Part shown: positions 16,790-24,053 of the stretch, piece by piece
How positions within the stretch are numbered: position 1 is the first letter of the stretch
Layout of the letters: each line of letters begins with the position of its first letter
NCBI GenBank assembly: GCA_900316005.1
Contig: ONBH01000024.1
Location: 1 to 33,635, forward strand
Direction: 5' to 3'
DNA from: an uncultured Bacteroidales bacterium
GTDB taxonomy: Bacteria; Bacteroidota; Bacteroidia; Bacteroidales; Paludibacteraceae
DNA: 33,635 bases
The notes under the pieces: generated by a model
The model's input: the letters and a program-made list of their open reading frames with translations, nothing else
What the model was told of the DNA's origin: nothing
Database searches by the model: none
Made by a program: the position numbers and the translations under genes

Positions 16790-17982
16790 TTTCTGAACCT
16801 CCCAATCTGATCTTCTTTTTTTACATACATTTGGCAAAAAAGTCCGATAAAAGTACAGATAGCGCTTACTTCATCCATTGACAAGTCATAATACATGGGC
16901 AGACGGACAAGGGTATCTGCATAGCGGTCACAATTGGGAAGTTGACGACCATCGTGTTTGTCGTGATAGAACGGCGAACTATGCAGACTTAGATAATGAA
17001 ATACCGCCAAGATACCATTCTCCTTGAGATGCCGGATGAGAGCGGTTCGCGCCTCTAAGGAGGGGAGCGTCAGGTAGAACATGTGCGCGTTGTTGGTGGC
17101 ATAGTCCGGAATATCCGGCATGGCAAAACAACCTTTTTCTGCAAGCGGTTTTAGCTGCTCATAGTAGCAGTTCCACAGCTGCTTGCGTTTATTCTGTATC
17201 TCATCCAGGTTCTCCAGCTGTGCCCATAGGAAAGCGGCATTGATCTCTGCGGGCAGAAAAGACGAGCCCGTATCCACCCAGCCGTATTTGTTCACTTCGC
17301 CGCGAAAGAACTCCGCGCGGTTGGTGCCTTTCTCCCAGATGATTTCGGCGCGGCGAATGAAGCGTTCGTCGTTGACCACAAGCAGACCACCTTCGCCACC
17401 GGCGGTTATATTCTTGGTCTCGTGGAACGAGAACGCAGCCAGTTGACCAATGCCTCCCAGAGGCAACGTTCGATGTTTTATGTTTGATGTATAGTAGGAA
17501 TCGATGGCTTGGGCGGCATCTTCAACCACGAGGAGGTTGTGTTTCTCTGCGATAGACATGATGGCATCCATATCACACGCCACACCTGCATAATGAACCG
17601 GCACAATGACTTTCGTACGTGGTGTGATGAGGGTTTCCAAGGTCTCGGCATCCAAATTCGGATTACGGTTCATAGAATCCGCAAAAACCACTTTAGCTCC
17701 CTCGCGCAAAAACGCTAACGCTGTACTCACAAATGTATAACTCGGTACAATCACCTCATCGCCGGGCTTTAGGTCGCACAGCATAGCGCACATCTCGAGT
17801 GCATCGGTTCCGGATGTAGTCAGCAGACATTTCTTAAATCCATATCGTGACTCAAAGAATTGCTGGCATTTCTTTGTAAACTCTCCGTTCCCGGACAACT
17901 TGCCGTTATACACAGCCTGATACATGTAGTGCGCCTCTTTACCTGTGAGGTGGGGTTTGTTAAAAGGTATCGCCATAATCAT
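16786..17982 (-). CDS. wecE: dTDP-4-amino-4,6-dideoxygalactose transaminase (WecE/RffA type)
   Basis: A 398-residue PLP-dependent DegT/DnrJ/EryC1/StrS aminotransferase. The match to E. coli WecE is strong along the chain: PGDEVI.PSYTFVSTA, TKVIVPVHYAGVACDMD.IM, the PLP lysine K190 in FSFHETKNITAGGEGG, and EKGTNRAEFFRGEVNKY. It should convert dTDP-4-keto-6-deoxyglucose to dTDP-4-amino-4,6-dideoxygalactose with glutamate. Residues 165-171, just before GGIG, are an insertion of about five residues encoded by GTTTGAT-type heptamers. ATG 17982 overlaps the upstream stop (ATGA); ATG 17976 is an alternative. It is the last gene of a seven-gene operon that also holds a WecD-like acetyltransferase. 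Confidence 0.85.
   Translation of the reverse strand: MIMAIPFNKPHLTGKEAHYMYQAVYNGKLSGNGEFTKKCQQFFESRYGFKKCLLTTSGTDALEMCAMLCDLKPGDEVIVPSYTFVSTALAFLREGAKVVFADSMNRNPNLDAETLETLITPRTKVIVPVHYAGVACDMDAIMSIAEKHNLLVVEDAAQAIDSYYTSNIKHRTLPLGGIGQLAAFSFHETKNITAGGEGGLLVVNDERFIRRAEIIWEKGTNRAEFFRGEVNKYGWVDTGSSFLPAEINAAFLWAQLENLDEIQNKRKQLWNCYYEQLKPLAEKGCFAMPDIPDYATNNAHMFYLTLPSLEARTALIRHLKENGILAVFHYLSLHSSPFYHDKHDGRQLPNCDRYADTLVRLPMYYDLSMDEVSAICTFIGLFCQMYVKKEDQIGRFRN
17468..17495. repeat. In-frame heptamer array inside wecE, unit GTTTGAT
   Basis: Four 7-bp units in phase on the plus strand: GTTCGAT, GTTTTAT, GTTTGAT, GTATAGT. They lie in the wecE coding region and encode the extra residues TSNIKHR between the ED-A-A-Q motif and the PLP lysine. 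The same word occurs at 19738-19765. Confidence 0.8.
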
Positions 17983-19403
17983 TGCACTTTTACAATTGTA
18001 AAACTTCTTAAATCACCATTTTTCAACACTTCACCTGCAGAAATAATGGTATCATTAATATCCGGGAAGAGTTTATGATTCTCGCATGGAAGGATATAAG
18101 TTCCAGATAGACCATCAAAGGTCTTAATTTCTTGTAGTTTATAGTATTCTTGATCTATTTCCCAAGCAAACAATTTCTCTAAACAAGAATGTAGCCATGA
18201 GCGTTGCTCTAAGTCAAAGCACCATTCGCGGTCATCTTCAGGCGCATACCAGTATAAATTATCCCCATTCCGGTATTGTTTGACCAAAATGTTAATCATT
18301 TCATCCGTACCCTTTCTGTCATTTTGATTTTGGCTTATATACCCGGGGACTTTGCGGAAAGTGAACATTGCTAACGCGAGCATAACAATCCAAGCCCATT
18401 TTGGCCCCATATATTTATGCAGATAATGTACAATTGCAGGAACCATAAACAAGGAAGCCAATGAGTAATAAAGCACCCAATTTAGTTTCATAATTGCGCA
18501 ACCGCAACAATAAGCACACCCGGTTAGGAGAATGGTATCCCAAAATTCAAATGATTCTTTTTTAGCGAAAATACAATATGCTCTCCAACACACCAGAAGT
18601 AGTACAACCCAAAGCACTTTTTGGGCGATAAACATCTTAATGGCATTGCCAATAATAGTAATTTCTTGACCATGTGACCCATCATAAGCATTTTCTATAT
18701 GCAAAAAACAGATGAAAAAATACAAAACCAAGAATAACAACCCTGTTGCTACCAAACCCCACAAATACACTTTCTCCATTCTTGTGGACTTATTCCATGT
18801 AAATAATAATCCGATTATGCCATAACTAAGCGGGAACACAAAGTTGGTTTCCAAACAATACGTCAGCCACGTAACACTTAACAGGCCGACTACCATCGCC
18901 ACCAAAGATTGATGTTGATGTACATAATAGCAACACAATACCCAAATCATCACCAGCGTATAATCAACCCAAATAGTTGAAAATGCATCTAAAAAATTGC
19001 AATAAGCACGGGCTATGCAAACAATAGCTGCTGAAAGTACCAATACAAAATCTTGCCAAACGAATTGTTTTGTATCAATGGCTTTATATGCCACCCAAAT
19101 TGACACCACTGAGAAGATGATGAAAGTTAGTGCATGCAATCCGAAGTGGGCATTTACAGAATATAACTGAAGAAACGGCAGGATGTTATAAATGATGTAT
19201 GCAAAAGGGTAAAACCTACCTGCAGCGGGTTCTATTGTATCCGCGGGATTGAAAAAATGCCCCCATCCGGTGTGTTCAATCACAATCGCGTCATCACCTG
19301 TAATCCAGCCGGCATTATAAACGATAAAAAATGCCAGCACTCCTATTACTACGGCCGAAAAACCATAAAAAAGCGTTTTTAATAAAGTCGTATTCATATT
19401 CAT
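17979..19403 (-). CDS. Large multi-pass membrane protein, probable GT-C glycosyltransferase
   Basis: A 474-residue protein with about ten membrane segments and a C-terminal soluble part of about 110 residues. No family was recognised with certainty. The first large loop contains GDDAIVIEHTGWGHFFNP and GRFYPFAY; acidic residues in the first periplasmic loop are the usual catalytic site of GT-C enzymes (GtrII/PMT-like), which use polyprenyl-phosphate sugars. ATG 19403 is chosen because it shares ATGA with the upstream stop; the frame opens further upstream but would run into the EamA gene. Together with the GtrB-like and ArnE/F-like genes it would be the transferase of the pathway. This role is inferred. 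Confidence 0.6.
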   Translation of the reverse strand: MNMNTTLLKTLFYGFSAVVIGVLAFFIVYNAGWITGDDAIVIEHTGWGHFFNPADTIEPAAGRFYPFAYIIYNILPFLQLYSVNAHFGLHALTFIIFSVVSIWVAYKAIDTKQFVWQDFVLVLSAAIVCIARAYCNFLDAFSTIWVDYTLVMIWVLCCYYVHQHQSLVAMVVGLLSVTWLTYCLETNFVFPLSYGIIGLLFTWNKSTRMEKVYLWGLVATGLLFLVLYFFICFLHIENAYDGSHGQEITIIGNAIKMFIAQKVLWVVLLLVCWRAYCIFAKKESFEFWDTILLTGCAYCCGCAIMKLNWVLYYSLASLFMVPAIVHYLHKYMGPKWAWIVMLALAMFTFRKVPGYISQNQNDRKGTDEMINILVKQYRNGDNLYWYAPEDDREWCFDLEQRSWLHSCLEKLFAWEIDQEYYKLQEIKTFDGLSGTYILPCENHKLFPDINDTIISAGEVLKNGDLRSFTIVKVQ

Positions 19404-19732
19404 ATAAAAAAGATTATTATTCCAAACATTATAAGTCCTATTGCTCCTATCTTCCTCCAACCTAATTTTTCCTTAAACAGCACAAACGCCAAACATGGAA
19501 CAAAAAGGTAACTGAGTGATTCGATGACACTTACCTCCTTCACTTGCACGCCGCAACTCATGCAGAAGATGTTAAGCACCAAACTGCACGCCATGATGCC
19601 ATAACCACCAATAACCCACGGATTGAGGTATTGTCGCCAAAAGCCTAAGTAGTTCTGCCGTGCTCCCTGTTTCAACAACATTTGCGCGCAAGCAGCAACA
19701 AAGACGGATAATATGACAAGTATGTAATACAT
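19400..19732 (-). CDS. Small EamA/SMR-type flippase subunit (ArnF/ArnE-like)
   Basis: A 110-residue protein with four membrane helices. It resembles small multidrug-resistance/EamA half transporters such as ArnE and ArnF, which flip undecaprenyl-phosphate-aminoarabinose to the periplasm. Seen features are VAACAQMLLKQGA in helix 1 and SVIESLSYLFVPCLAFVLFKEKLGWRKIGAIGLIMFGI in helices 3-4. ATG 19732 is chosen because the protein then begins with helix 1, as the family does; the longer start at 19774 would only add residues coded by a heptamer array. It stands next to a second protein of the same type, so the two probably form a heterodimer. Confidence 0.75.
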   Translation of the reverse strand: MYYILVILSVFVAACAQMLLKQGARQNYLGFWRQYLNPWVIGGYGIMACSLVLNIFCMSCGVQVKEVSVIESLSYLFVPCLAFVLFKEKLGWRKIGAIGLIMFGIIIFFI

Positions 19733-19737
19733 GCTAT

Positions 19738-19765
19738 GTTTGATGTGTGATGTTTGATGTTTATT
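19738..19765. repeat. Heptamer array, unit GTTTGAT
   Basis: Four units in phase: GTTTGAT, GTGTGAT, GTTTGAT, GTTTATT. It fills the junction between the two EamA-like genes and contains the stop codon of the upstream one (19761-19763). It is the same word as the array inside wecE, about 2.2 kb away in the same operon. Confidence 0.82.
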
Positions 19766-20108
19766 CTTTTGCATAGAGCGCGATACCGATCATAATCACG
19801 CATGCGCCTATGATATTATATAGCGTTATTTGTTCGCCAAAAAGCACCCAAGCCAGCAACATAACGAAGATGAGGCTGGTGCCTTTGAACATATAGGCCA
19901 TACTCAGCTCCACACGCTTCAATATCTGCTGCCAGCAAAGGGCATATGCACCCATTATTCCAATGGCGCCACACAAGCCAAGCCAATAAGACTTAGACAA
20001 ATACGCATGTTGTGCGGCGTATTTTGTAAATAACGTCACACAAGCATATAGCAGGTTGACGCCAATAAGGGAGGCATATGTTGAAAACTTAGTCATTTCC
20101 CTATCCAA
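19761..20108 (-). CDS. Small EamA/SMR-type flippase subunit (ArnE-like)
   Basis: A 115-residue, four-helix membrane protein of the same type as its neighbour. It shows LLYACVTLFTKYAAQ in helix 1, a conserved WQQILKRVELSMAYMFKGTSLIFVMLLAWVLFGE region (helices 2-3, with the acidic end typical of EamA) and IIGACVIMIGIALY in helix 4. It probably pairs with the next gene to move a polyprenyl-phosphate sugar across the inner membrane. ATG 20108 overlaps the preceding stop; ATG 20096 is also possible. Sugar specificity is unknown. Confidence 0.75.
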   Translation of the reverse strand: MDREMTKFSTYASLIGVNLLYACVTLFTKYAAQHAYLSKSYWLGLCGAIGIMGAYALCWQQILKRVELSMAYMFKGTSLIFVMLLAWVLFGEQITLYNIIGACVIMIGIALYAKE

Positions 20109-21276
20109 AGTTGTTGGTTACTATAAACTTACCTAAATAAATAAAGCCCATTATGACATGCAACCCGAATGCAAAGATTATGATAGTTGGCGAATCCCCC
20201 CCCCTATGGAGCAAGGCGTGTTCTTCGCTATCTTTAATAGCAGTTTTTAGAATATAGTAATACACAAACCACATGGCTGCAATAGCCTGCCAATTGAAAT
20301 TTCCATGTGTTGCACGTGGTCCTGTTTCTTTGCAACACCACATCATTCCCAGGCCACAAACTATCATTATTAAAACAAACCAAAACTCACTATCCGTATA
20401 TATTTTGCGCGCATATATGCACAAGAATAATAAAGGCAATGATAAGGATACTACCAAATACAAGGCATGTGACTTCCAAAAAGATAAGGTAAATAACTGC
20501 ATTATATCAATTACCACACTACTGCCATCATTTCCTCCTTTATAATATATCGTCAAATATTCTAAAGCAAGACAGATACCCCCTACTAACAAGGGGATTA
20601 ATGAGCGATAAATTTCTTTACCCAATCCGTATCTGCTTAGCATAATAATTGGGTATGCTATGACATAGACAAAGAAGAAACTCGGTTTGATTAATGTACT
20701 CAGAGCCAAGAATAAAGTAAGATATTTATTGCGTTTGTCTGAATATTGTTCAAATTGCTTTACCGACAACAAATAGCATATTATAGCAAACGGCATCATA
20801 CAGAGTATTGTAGAATTATGCCACACATTTGGCACATAATAGCCCGTATACATATTCTTTGCAGAAAGAAAAATACCTAATGGTTTTAAGAAATACATTA
20901 ATGGTATGACATACACTACTAATAATGCCGCAGATGATATTTTGGCTATCTTTTCGGAAGTCAATTCTTTGAAAGCCTCGCGTACAATAACATATTTAGC
21001 TGTATTTGCTAATGAGATAAGCAACACCAGCGCCATTCTCATTGGTACAATACTACCACTAAATAATGTTAGCAAGTTAACCAAAAAGTACATCAAAAAA
21101 TTAGTTGTGAACAATCTATGTTCTTCCAACATTTCTTGTGCTATATTTGCATGAGCCCATAAATCGCTTTCCCATTTAACAACGAACATTATGTATGAGA
21201 AAACACAAAGCATGAAAGCAAAGACACCTACGGCATCCATGTTCTTACGCAAAATATCTTTTGTTCTATCATTCAT
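20101..21276 (-). CDS. Multi-pass membrane protein of unknown family, possibly GT-C type
   Basis: A 391-residue protein with about ten hydrophobic segments and few charged loops. I do not recognise the family. An acidic residue pair in the first loop (WESDLWAHANIAQEML, about residues 37-52) and later a periplasmic-looking loop (KNMYTGYYVPNVWHNSTI) resemble the layout of GT-C glycosyltransferases such as DUF6056-like or mannosyltransferase-like proteins. ATG 21276 is chosen because it begins a plausible cytoplasmic lead (MNDRTKDILRKN) 11 bp after the acetyltransferase stop; the frame opens earlier but overlaps that gene. It could be a second transferase or a polymerase for the same glycan. Confidence 0.55.
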   Translation of the reverse strand: MNDRTKDILRKNMDAVGVFAFMLCVFSYIMFVVKWESDLWAHANIAQEMLEEHRLFTTNFLMYFLVNLLTLFSGSIVPMRMALVLLISLANTAKYVIVREAFKELTSEKIAKISSAALLVVYVIPLMYFLKPLGIFLSAKNMYTGYYVPNVWHNSTILCMMPFAIICYLLSVKQFEQYSDKRNKYLTLFLALSTLIKPSFFFVYVIAYPIIMLSRYGLGKEIYRSLIPLLVGGICLALEYLTIYYKGGNDGSSVVIDIMQLFTLSFWKSHALYLVVSLSLPLLFLCIYARKIYTDSEFWFVLIMIVCGLGMMWCCKETGPRATHGNFNWQAIAAMWFVYYYILKTAIKDSEEHALLHRGGDSPTIIIFAFGLHVIMGFIYLGKFIVTNNFG

Positions 21277-21287
21277 ATCAATTATAT

Positions 21288-21983
21288 TTACAGCCACCAA
21301 TGATAAATAGGTGTGATTGATTGAATTACAAAGCCATTCTTTTCGTACCAACGACAAGCATCAGTATTGGCTTTTTGGGTTGGGACTTCAAGTGTTTTGA
21401 CTCCTAAATTGAACAAGTAACCATCAAGCGTGGACATAATTTTACCCCCGATGCCCTGATGTTGAGCGTCAGAATCTACTGCTACCAAACCAATATGCCC
21501 TACTTCGCCTTGATAGTCAATTGTTATCATTCCTTTGAGAGCATTTTGAGCGTTGATGAAAGTTAGAATCTGTTTGTTGGTGCCTTCTTTCGGGCAGGAA
21601 TTCTCAATCCAACGGGTATAGAGTCGTTCATAACAGCCTTTTGGGAAACGATTATCTAATTTAAAACGAGAGTAACCGCCGCTGACCAAGGCTAAACGAT
21701 ACAAGTCTTCGGACGGAGTGGTCTGATTAAAGAAAGTTACATCGCTGTATTGCTTGCGTGGTTCACATGATTTGCTATACAGGATTTTCTCATCCACAAG
21801 TTGCGAACATGGAGCAGCAAAACCAACATGATGCTGATCAAAGATATAGAGCAAATCAAACTGCTGTTTTAGTTCATCGTGTCGGGCGGAAAGGAAATGT
21901 GCGTCTTCCCCACTTTGTATATCGGCTCTACCTATCCGTAGCCCGAAGAAATCAGAATCCCATTGTAGTGCACGTATCTCCAT
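21288..21983 (-). CDS. GNAT acetyltransferase, WecD-like
   Basis: A 231-residue protein. The N-terminal WDSDFFGLRIGRADI resembles the start of WecD (dTDP-fucosamine acetyltransferase), and the C-terminal half has the GNAT acetyl-CoA pyrophosphate loop, VAVDSDAQHQGIGGKIM, then a C-terminal VQTKN-type segment (TQKANTDACRWYEKNGF). It should transfer an acetyl or similar acyl group from CoA to the 4-amino group made by WecE. Presence in the same operon as wecE supports that, but the acyl group cannot be told. The ATG overlaps the preceding GT2 stop (TAATG). Confidence 0.75.
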   Translation of the reverse strand: MEIRALQWDSDFFGLRIGRADIQSGEDAHFLSARHDELKQQFDLLYIFDQHHVGFAAPCSQLVDEKILYSKSCEPRKQYSDVTFFNQTTPSEDLYRLALVSGGYSRFKLDNRFPKGCYERLYTRWIENSCPKEGTNKQILTFINAQNALKGMITIDYQGEVGHIGLVAVDSDAQHQGIGGKIMSTLDGYLFNLGVKTLEVPTQKANTDACRWYEKNGFVIQSITPIYHWWL

Positions 21984-22936
21984 TATTCAATATTGCATTT
22001 GTCATTAACAATAAATGTTGGGCGCTCTTTGGCTTTCTCGAATAACTTACCAAGATAGATACCCACCACTCCAATGAGTGAAATGATAATTCCGCCAAGC
22101 AGCCAAAGCGAGATAATCAAGCTGGCAAATCCCATGACTTCAATTAAGCCTAAGCAGTAGCGAACGATGAAAACAATGCCGACAATGAATGCCGCCAGGG
22201 TCACTAACAAACCCATTTGTACCATTAGACGCATGGGTTTATCCGAGAAGGAAATAATGGTGTCAAAAGCCAATTTGAACAATCGACTGAGATTATAGGT
22301 AGATTTGCCTTCTGCACGCTCATCGTGCTGAATCGGCAAATAGGCTTTGCGGAAACCAACCCATTGAATCTGCGTCGGAAAATAACGCATAGCGTCACCC
22401 ATCGAGAGAACCGCATCAATCACCTTACGGTTATAGATGCCGAAATTGGCGACTGACGCATCTTGCTGGGTCTCTGTCAAATAAGAAAACACCTTGTAAA
22501 ACATCTTAGAACCCAACTTTTTGAACCATCCGTGCGAACGTTGGATGCGTTGTGCCAAGACGGATTCATATCCCTCTTGGGCTTTTTTATAGAGGTTGGG
22601 TATTTCTTCGGGACGGTCTTGCAGGTCGCAATCCATGACGACAACCCATTCGCCGGAGGCATAAGAAAGACCGGCGGTTATGGCATAATGCTGACCGAAA
22701 TTACGCGAAAGGTTCAGCCCCTTGACACGCGGGTTGTTCTTGCACGCTGCCTCAATGGCTGCCCATGAGTTATCAGGCGAGGCATCATTAACCAAAATAA
22801 TCTCGTAGTCATCTGTGATAGTAGAGAGCGCTTCTACATTGCGCCGCACCAATTCGGCAACCATCTTCTCACCGCGATAAACAGGAGAAACAACTGAAAG
22901 ATGACAACTCGAATCGTGAGTAAACTCAACCGACAT
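21983..22936 (-). CDS. GtrB/ArnC-like polyprenyl-phosphate glycosyltransferase (GT2)
   Basis: A 317-residue GT2 enzyme with two C-terminal membrane helices (about 235-260 and 268-295). Motifs are VVSPVYRGEKMVAELV, LVNDASPDNSW, the metal/donor motif DCDLQDRPEEIP (DLQD) and NFGIYNRKVIDAV. This is the architecture of enzymes that make undecaprenyl-phosphate-sugars (GtrB, ArnC, DPM1). ATG 22936 is chosen because the strand-1 motif follows within 15 residues; an upstream ATG at 22978 would add an arginine-rich, unlike-family tail. It is the first gene of the operon, after a 350-nt leader that holds a long hairpin. Confidence 0.85.
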   Translation of the reverse strand: MSVEFTHDSSCHLSVVSPVYRGEKMVAELVRRNVEALSTITDDYEIILVNDASPDNSWAAIEAACKNNPRVKGLNLSRNFGQHYAITAGLSYASGEWVVVMDCDLQDRPEEIPNLYKKAQEGYESVLAQRIQRSHGWFKKLGSKMFYKVFSYLTETQQDASVANFGIYNRKVIDAVLSMGDAMRYFPTQIQWVGFRKAYLPIQHDERAEGKSTYNLSRLFKLAFDTIISFSDKPMRLMVQMGLLVTLAAFIVGIVFIVRYCLGLIEVMGFASLIISLWLLGGIIISLIGVVGIYLGKLFEKAKERPTFIVNDKCNIE

Positions 22937-22990
22937 GCTTCGACGTGTGTTTCTTATTCGTGGCCGTGGATTCCGCATCAGCCGTTACTT

Positions 22991-23292
22991 AATAAGAAAA
23001 GCGTGGAACCTTATCTGTGCTTATTCTCAATCATGTGGCTCTGGTAAACCTTTCTCCCAAGAATAAACAATAACGTCCACGCCGATATGTATAGTAAACC
23101 GCGTGAGCAGTATAAAATATACACATCCACAGGACGCTTACTGCACTATCTTGTTTCGGGGGAGAAATTTACCAGATTTCCATGATTCCAAAACAAGCGT
23201 CAATAAACGCCTTCTATTTATGTCAGCAATGCCCCACTAATCGGTTTGTTAGGAGGTTTAGCCCACCCTCTCGCCCCGGCGTGATTCATTAC
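22991..23292 (-). ncRNA. Structured RNA candidate: long rod-like hairpin, 6S-like or operon leader
   Basis: A consensus promoter at 23299-23330 would start a minus-strand transcript near 23292. From 23218 to 22991 the sequence folds on itself through nested complementary segments: 22991-23003 with 23208-23218, 23019-23028 with 23190-23198 (allowing G-U), 23029-23035 with 23181-23187 (7 of 7), 23041-23057 with 23161-23175 (15 pairs, one 2-nt bulge), 23061-23068 with 23147-23153, 23072-23078 with 23132-23137, and 23085-23093 with 23118-23126. Small internal loops separate the stems. A single long rod with its own promoter is the shape of 6S RNA; the Bacteroidales-1 and 6S-Flavo motifs come to mind. 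No U-tract terminator follows, so it may instead be the leader of the glycan operon. Confidence 0.5.
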
Positions 23293-23298
23293 AAGGTG

Positions 23299-23330
23299 CA
23301 AAGGTACGACAAAAATTGCACATACGCAAA
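23299..23330 (-). promoter_or_regulatory. Bacteroidota-type promoter before the hairpin RNA and glycan operon
   Basis: Minus strand: TTTG (23327-23330), 20-nt spacer, TACCTTTG (23299-23306), an exact consensus match. The -33 box is extended as TTTGCGTATGTG. Transcription would run through the hairpin RNA into the GtrB-like gene. Confidence 0.82.
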
Positions 23331-23353
23331 TTTTCGAAACATTTTTTGCAAAA

Positions 23354-23371
23354 ATAGAGTGAACACTCTAT
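23354..23371. terminator. Palindrome, possible minus-strand terminator
   Basis: ATAGAGTG and CACTCTAT form a perfect 8-bp stem around AA. Both sides extend with A/T complementarity (one bulge). On the minus strand the stem is followed by TTTTTG, so it could end transcripts coming from the repeat island before the RNA promoter at 23299-23330. Confidence 0.5.
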
Positions 23372-23378
23372 ATTTTGA

Positions 23379-23424
23379 CGTGAATGAGGGCGTTTATGCT
23401 TGCATAAGGACGCCTTCATCCACG
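23379..23424. repeat. 46-bp imperfect palindrome
   Basis: CGTG pairs with CACG at the ends, ATGA with TCAT, GGCGT with ACGCC, and TTATGC with GCATAA around a 2-nt loop, with single-base internal mismatches. There is no T tract, so it is not a typical terminator. A mobile REP-like element or a protein-binding or RNA hairpin are possibilities. Confidence 0.6.
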
Positions 23425-23496
23425 GCGAAATAGGGGCGTAGCCCTTTTTGCAGAAAGGTTTCGGGAATGGGGAACAGTATAGTACTTCGTTGACTG

Positions 23497-23516
23497 CTCG
23501 TCGCAACAGCGACGAG
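23497..23516. repeat. Perfect 8-bp hairpin
   Basis: CTCGTCGC and GCGACGAG flank an AACA loop. No T tract on either side. Confidence 0.6.
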
Positions 23517-23580
23517 AAACAATAGACTTTGAGACTTTCCAAAGTCCCAAATTTTCATAGTCTCATAGAAAAAAATGCAT

Positions 23581-23646
23581 TGACCAACTTGACCAACTTG
23601 ACCAAGTTCCCCTTCTTAAGTTGGTCAACTTGGTCAACTTGGTCAT
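23581..23646. repeat. Inverted repeat built from 9-bp units
   Basis: The left arm (23581-23606) consists of TTGACCAAC-type 9-mers. After about 12 nt the right arm (23619-23646) has the complementary TTGGTCAAC units. The arms pair almost throughout, with mismatches only at the C/G position of each unit. It would form a stem of about 26 bp. Confidence 0.75.
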
Positions 23647-23750
23647 GCCAAAAAAATGCTTTGTTCATTTTCTTTTGCATGAGATTCTTGATACACTTGA
23701 GACACCTCGGTTAATTCGTGTAATTCGTGATCAGCAAATTGGCCGCTTGT

Positions 23751-23771
23751 AGAGACGGCATTGCCGTCTCT
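23751..23771. repeat. REP-like palindrome
   Basis: AGAGACGGC and GCCGTCTCT form a perfect 9-bp stem with an ATT loop, preceded by TTGT. This resembles the GTAGAGACG...CGTCTCT palindromes dispersed in many Bacteroidota and cyanobacterial genomes (from memory). Confidence 0.6.
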
Positions 23772-23777
23772 CCCGAA

Positions 23778-23805
23778 GAACCGAGAACCGATCACCGAGA
23801 ACCGG
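23778..23805. repeat. Heptamer array, unit GAACCGA
   Basis: Four units in phase: GAACCGA twice, TCACCGA, GAACCGG. Same word as the in-frame array inside rluD about 10 kb away. Confidence 0.82.
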
Positions 23806-23867
23806 CAATATTGCACTATTTGCACTTCTAAGAGCAGAAAGTGCCGAAAGAGCAATGCGTATTGCAT

Positions 23868-23953
23868 GTATTTTTCCAAACGACTTTTTCTGCAAAAAGT
23901 GTATTTTTCCAAACGACTTTTTCTACAAAAAGCGTATTTTTCCAAACGACTTT
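23868..23953. repeat. 33-bp direct tandem repeat, 2.6 copies
   Basis: Unit 1 23868-23900 and unit 2 23901-23933 differ at two positions; a partial third copy ends at 23953, next to the -7 box of a minus-strand promoter. Each unit contains CCAAACGAC. There are no spacers, so this is not a CRISPR. Confidence 0.8.
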
Positions 23954-23959
23954 CGGCCG

Positions 23960-23991
23960 CAAAGATAACGCTTTTTTCGGACATACGCAAC
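23960..23991 (-). promoter_or_regulatory. Near-consensus promoter facing into the repeat island
   Basis: Minus strand: GTTG (23988-23991, one base off TTTG), 20-nt spacer, TATCTTTG (23960-23967). The extension after the -33 box (CGTATGTCC) matches the promoter at 23299-23330. No gene follows for almost 1 kb, so an untranslated RNA or a relic is possible. Confidence 0.5.
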
Positions 23992-24001
23992 TTTTTTTAA
24001 C

Positions 24002-24033
24002 AAAAAAAAAAAAAATTCATGCCGAAAGGCAAT
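24002..24033 (-). terminator. Probable terminator of the alpha-amylase gene
   Basis: On the minus strand a short stem (TGCC with GGCA, 4-nt loop) is followed within four bases by an uninterrupted run of 14 T. The stem is short, so strength is uncertain, but the T run is the longest in the window. Confidence 0.5.
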
Positions 24034-24053
24034 TATAATGATGGATTGAGCAA

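Noticed and set aside
22937..22978. Longer start for the GtrB-like protein (ATG 22978)
   Set aside because: It adds an arginine-rich lead unlike the family. The conserved first strand begins soon after ATG 22936.
23497..23516. Hairpin as a transcription terminator
   Set aside because: The stem is good but neither side has a T tract.
23258..23542. Minus-strand frame of 94 codons over the promoter at 23299-23330
   Set aside because: It covers the consensus promoter and two palindromes, and its translation has no family features.
23868..23953. Possible CRISPR array
   Set aside because: The 33-bp units are directly adjacent with no spacers, and no cas genes are nearby.
23643..23990. A 115-codon minus-strand frame with repeated SRLEKY segments
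   Set aside because: The repeats in the protein come from the 33-bp DNA repeat, the proposed start lies upstream of the likely transcription start, and the rest translates heptamer and REP sequence.
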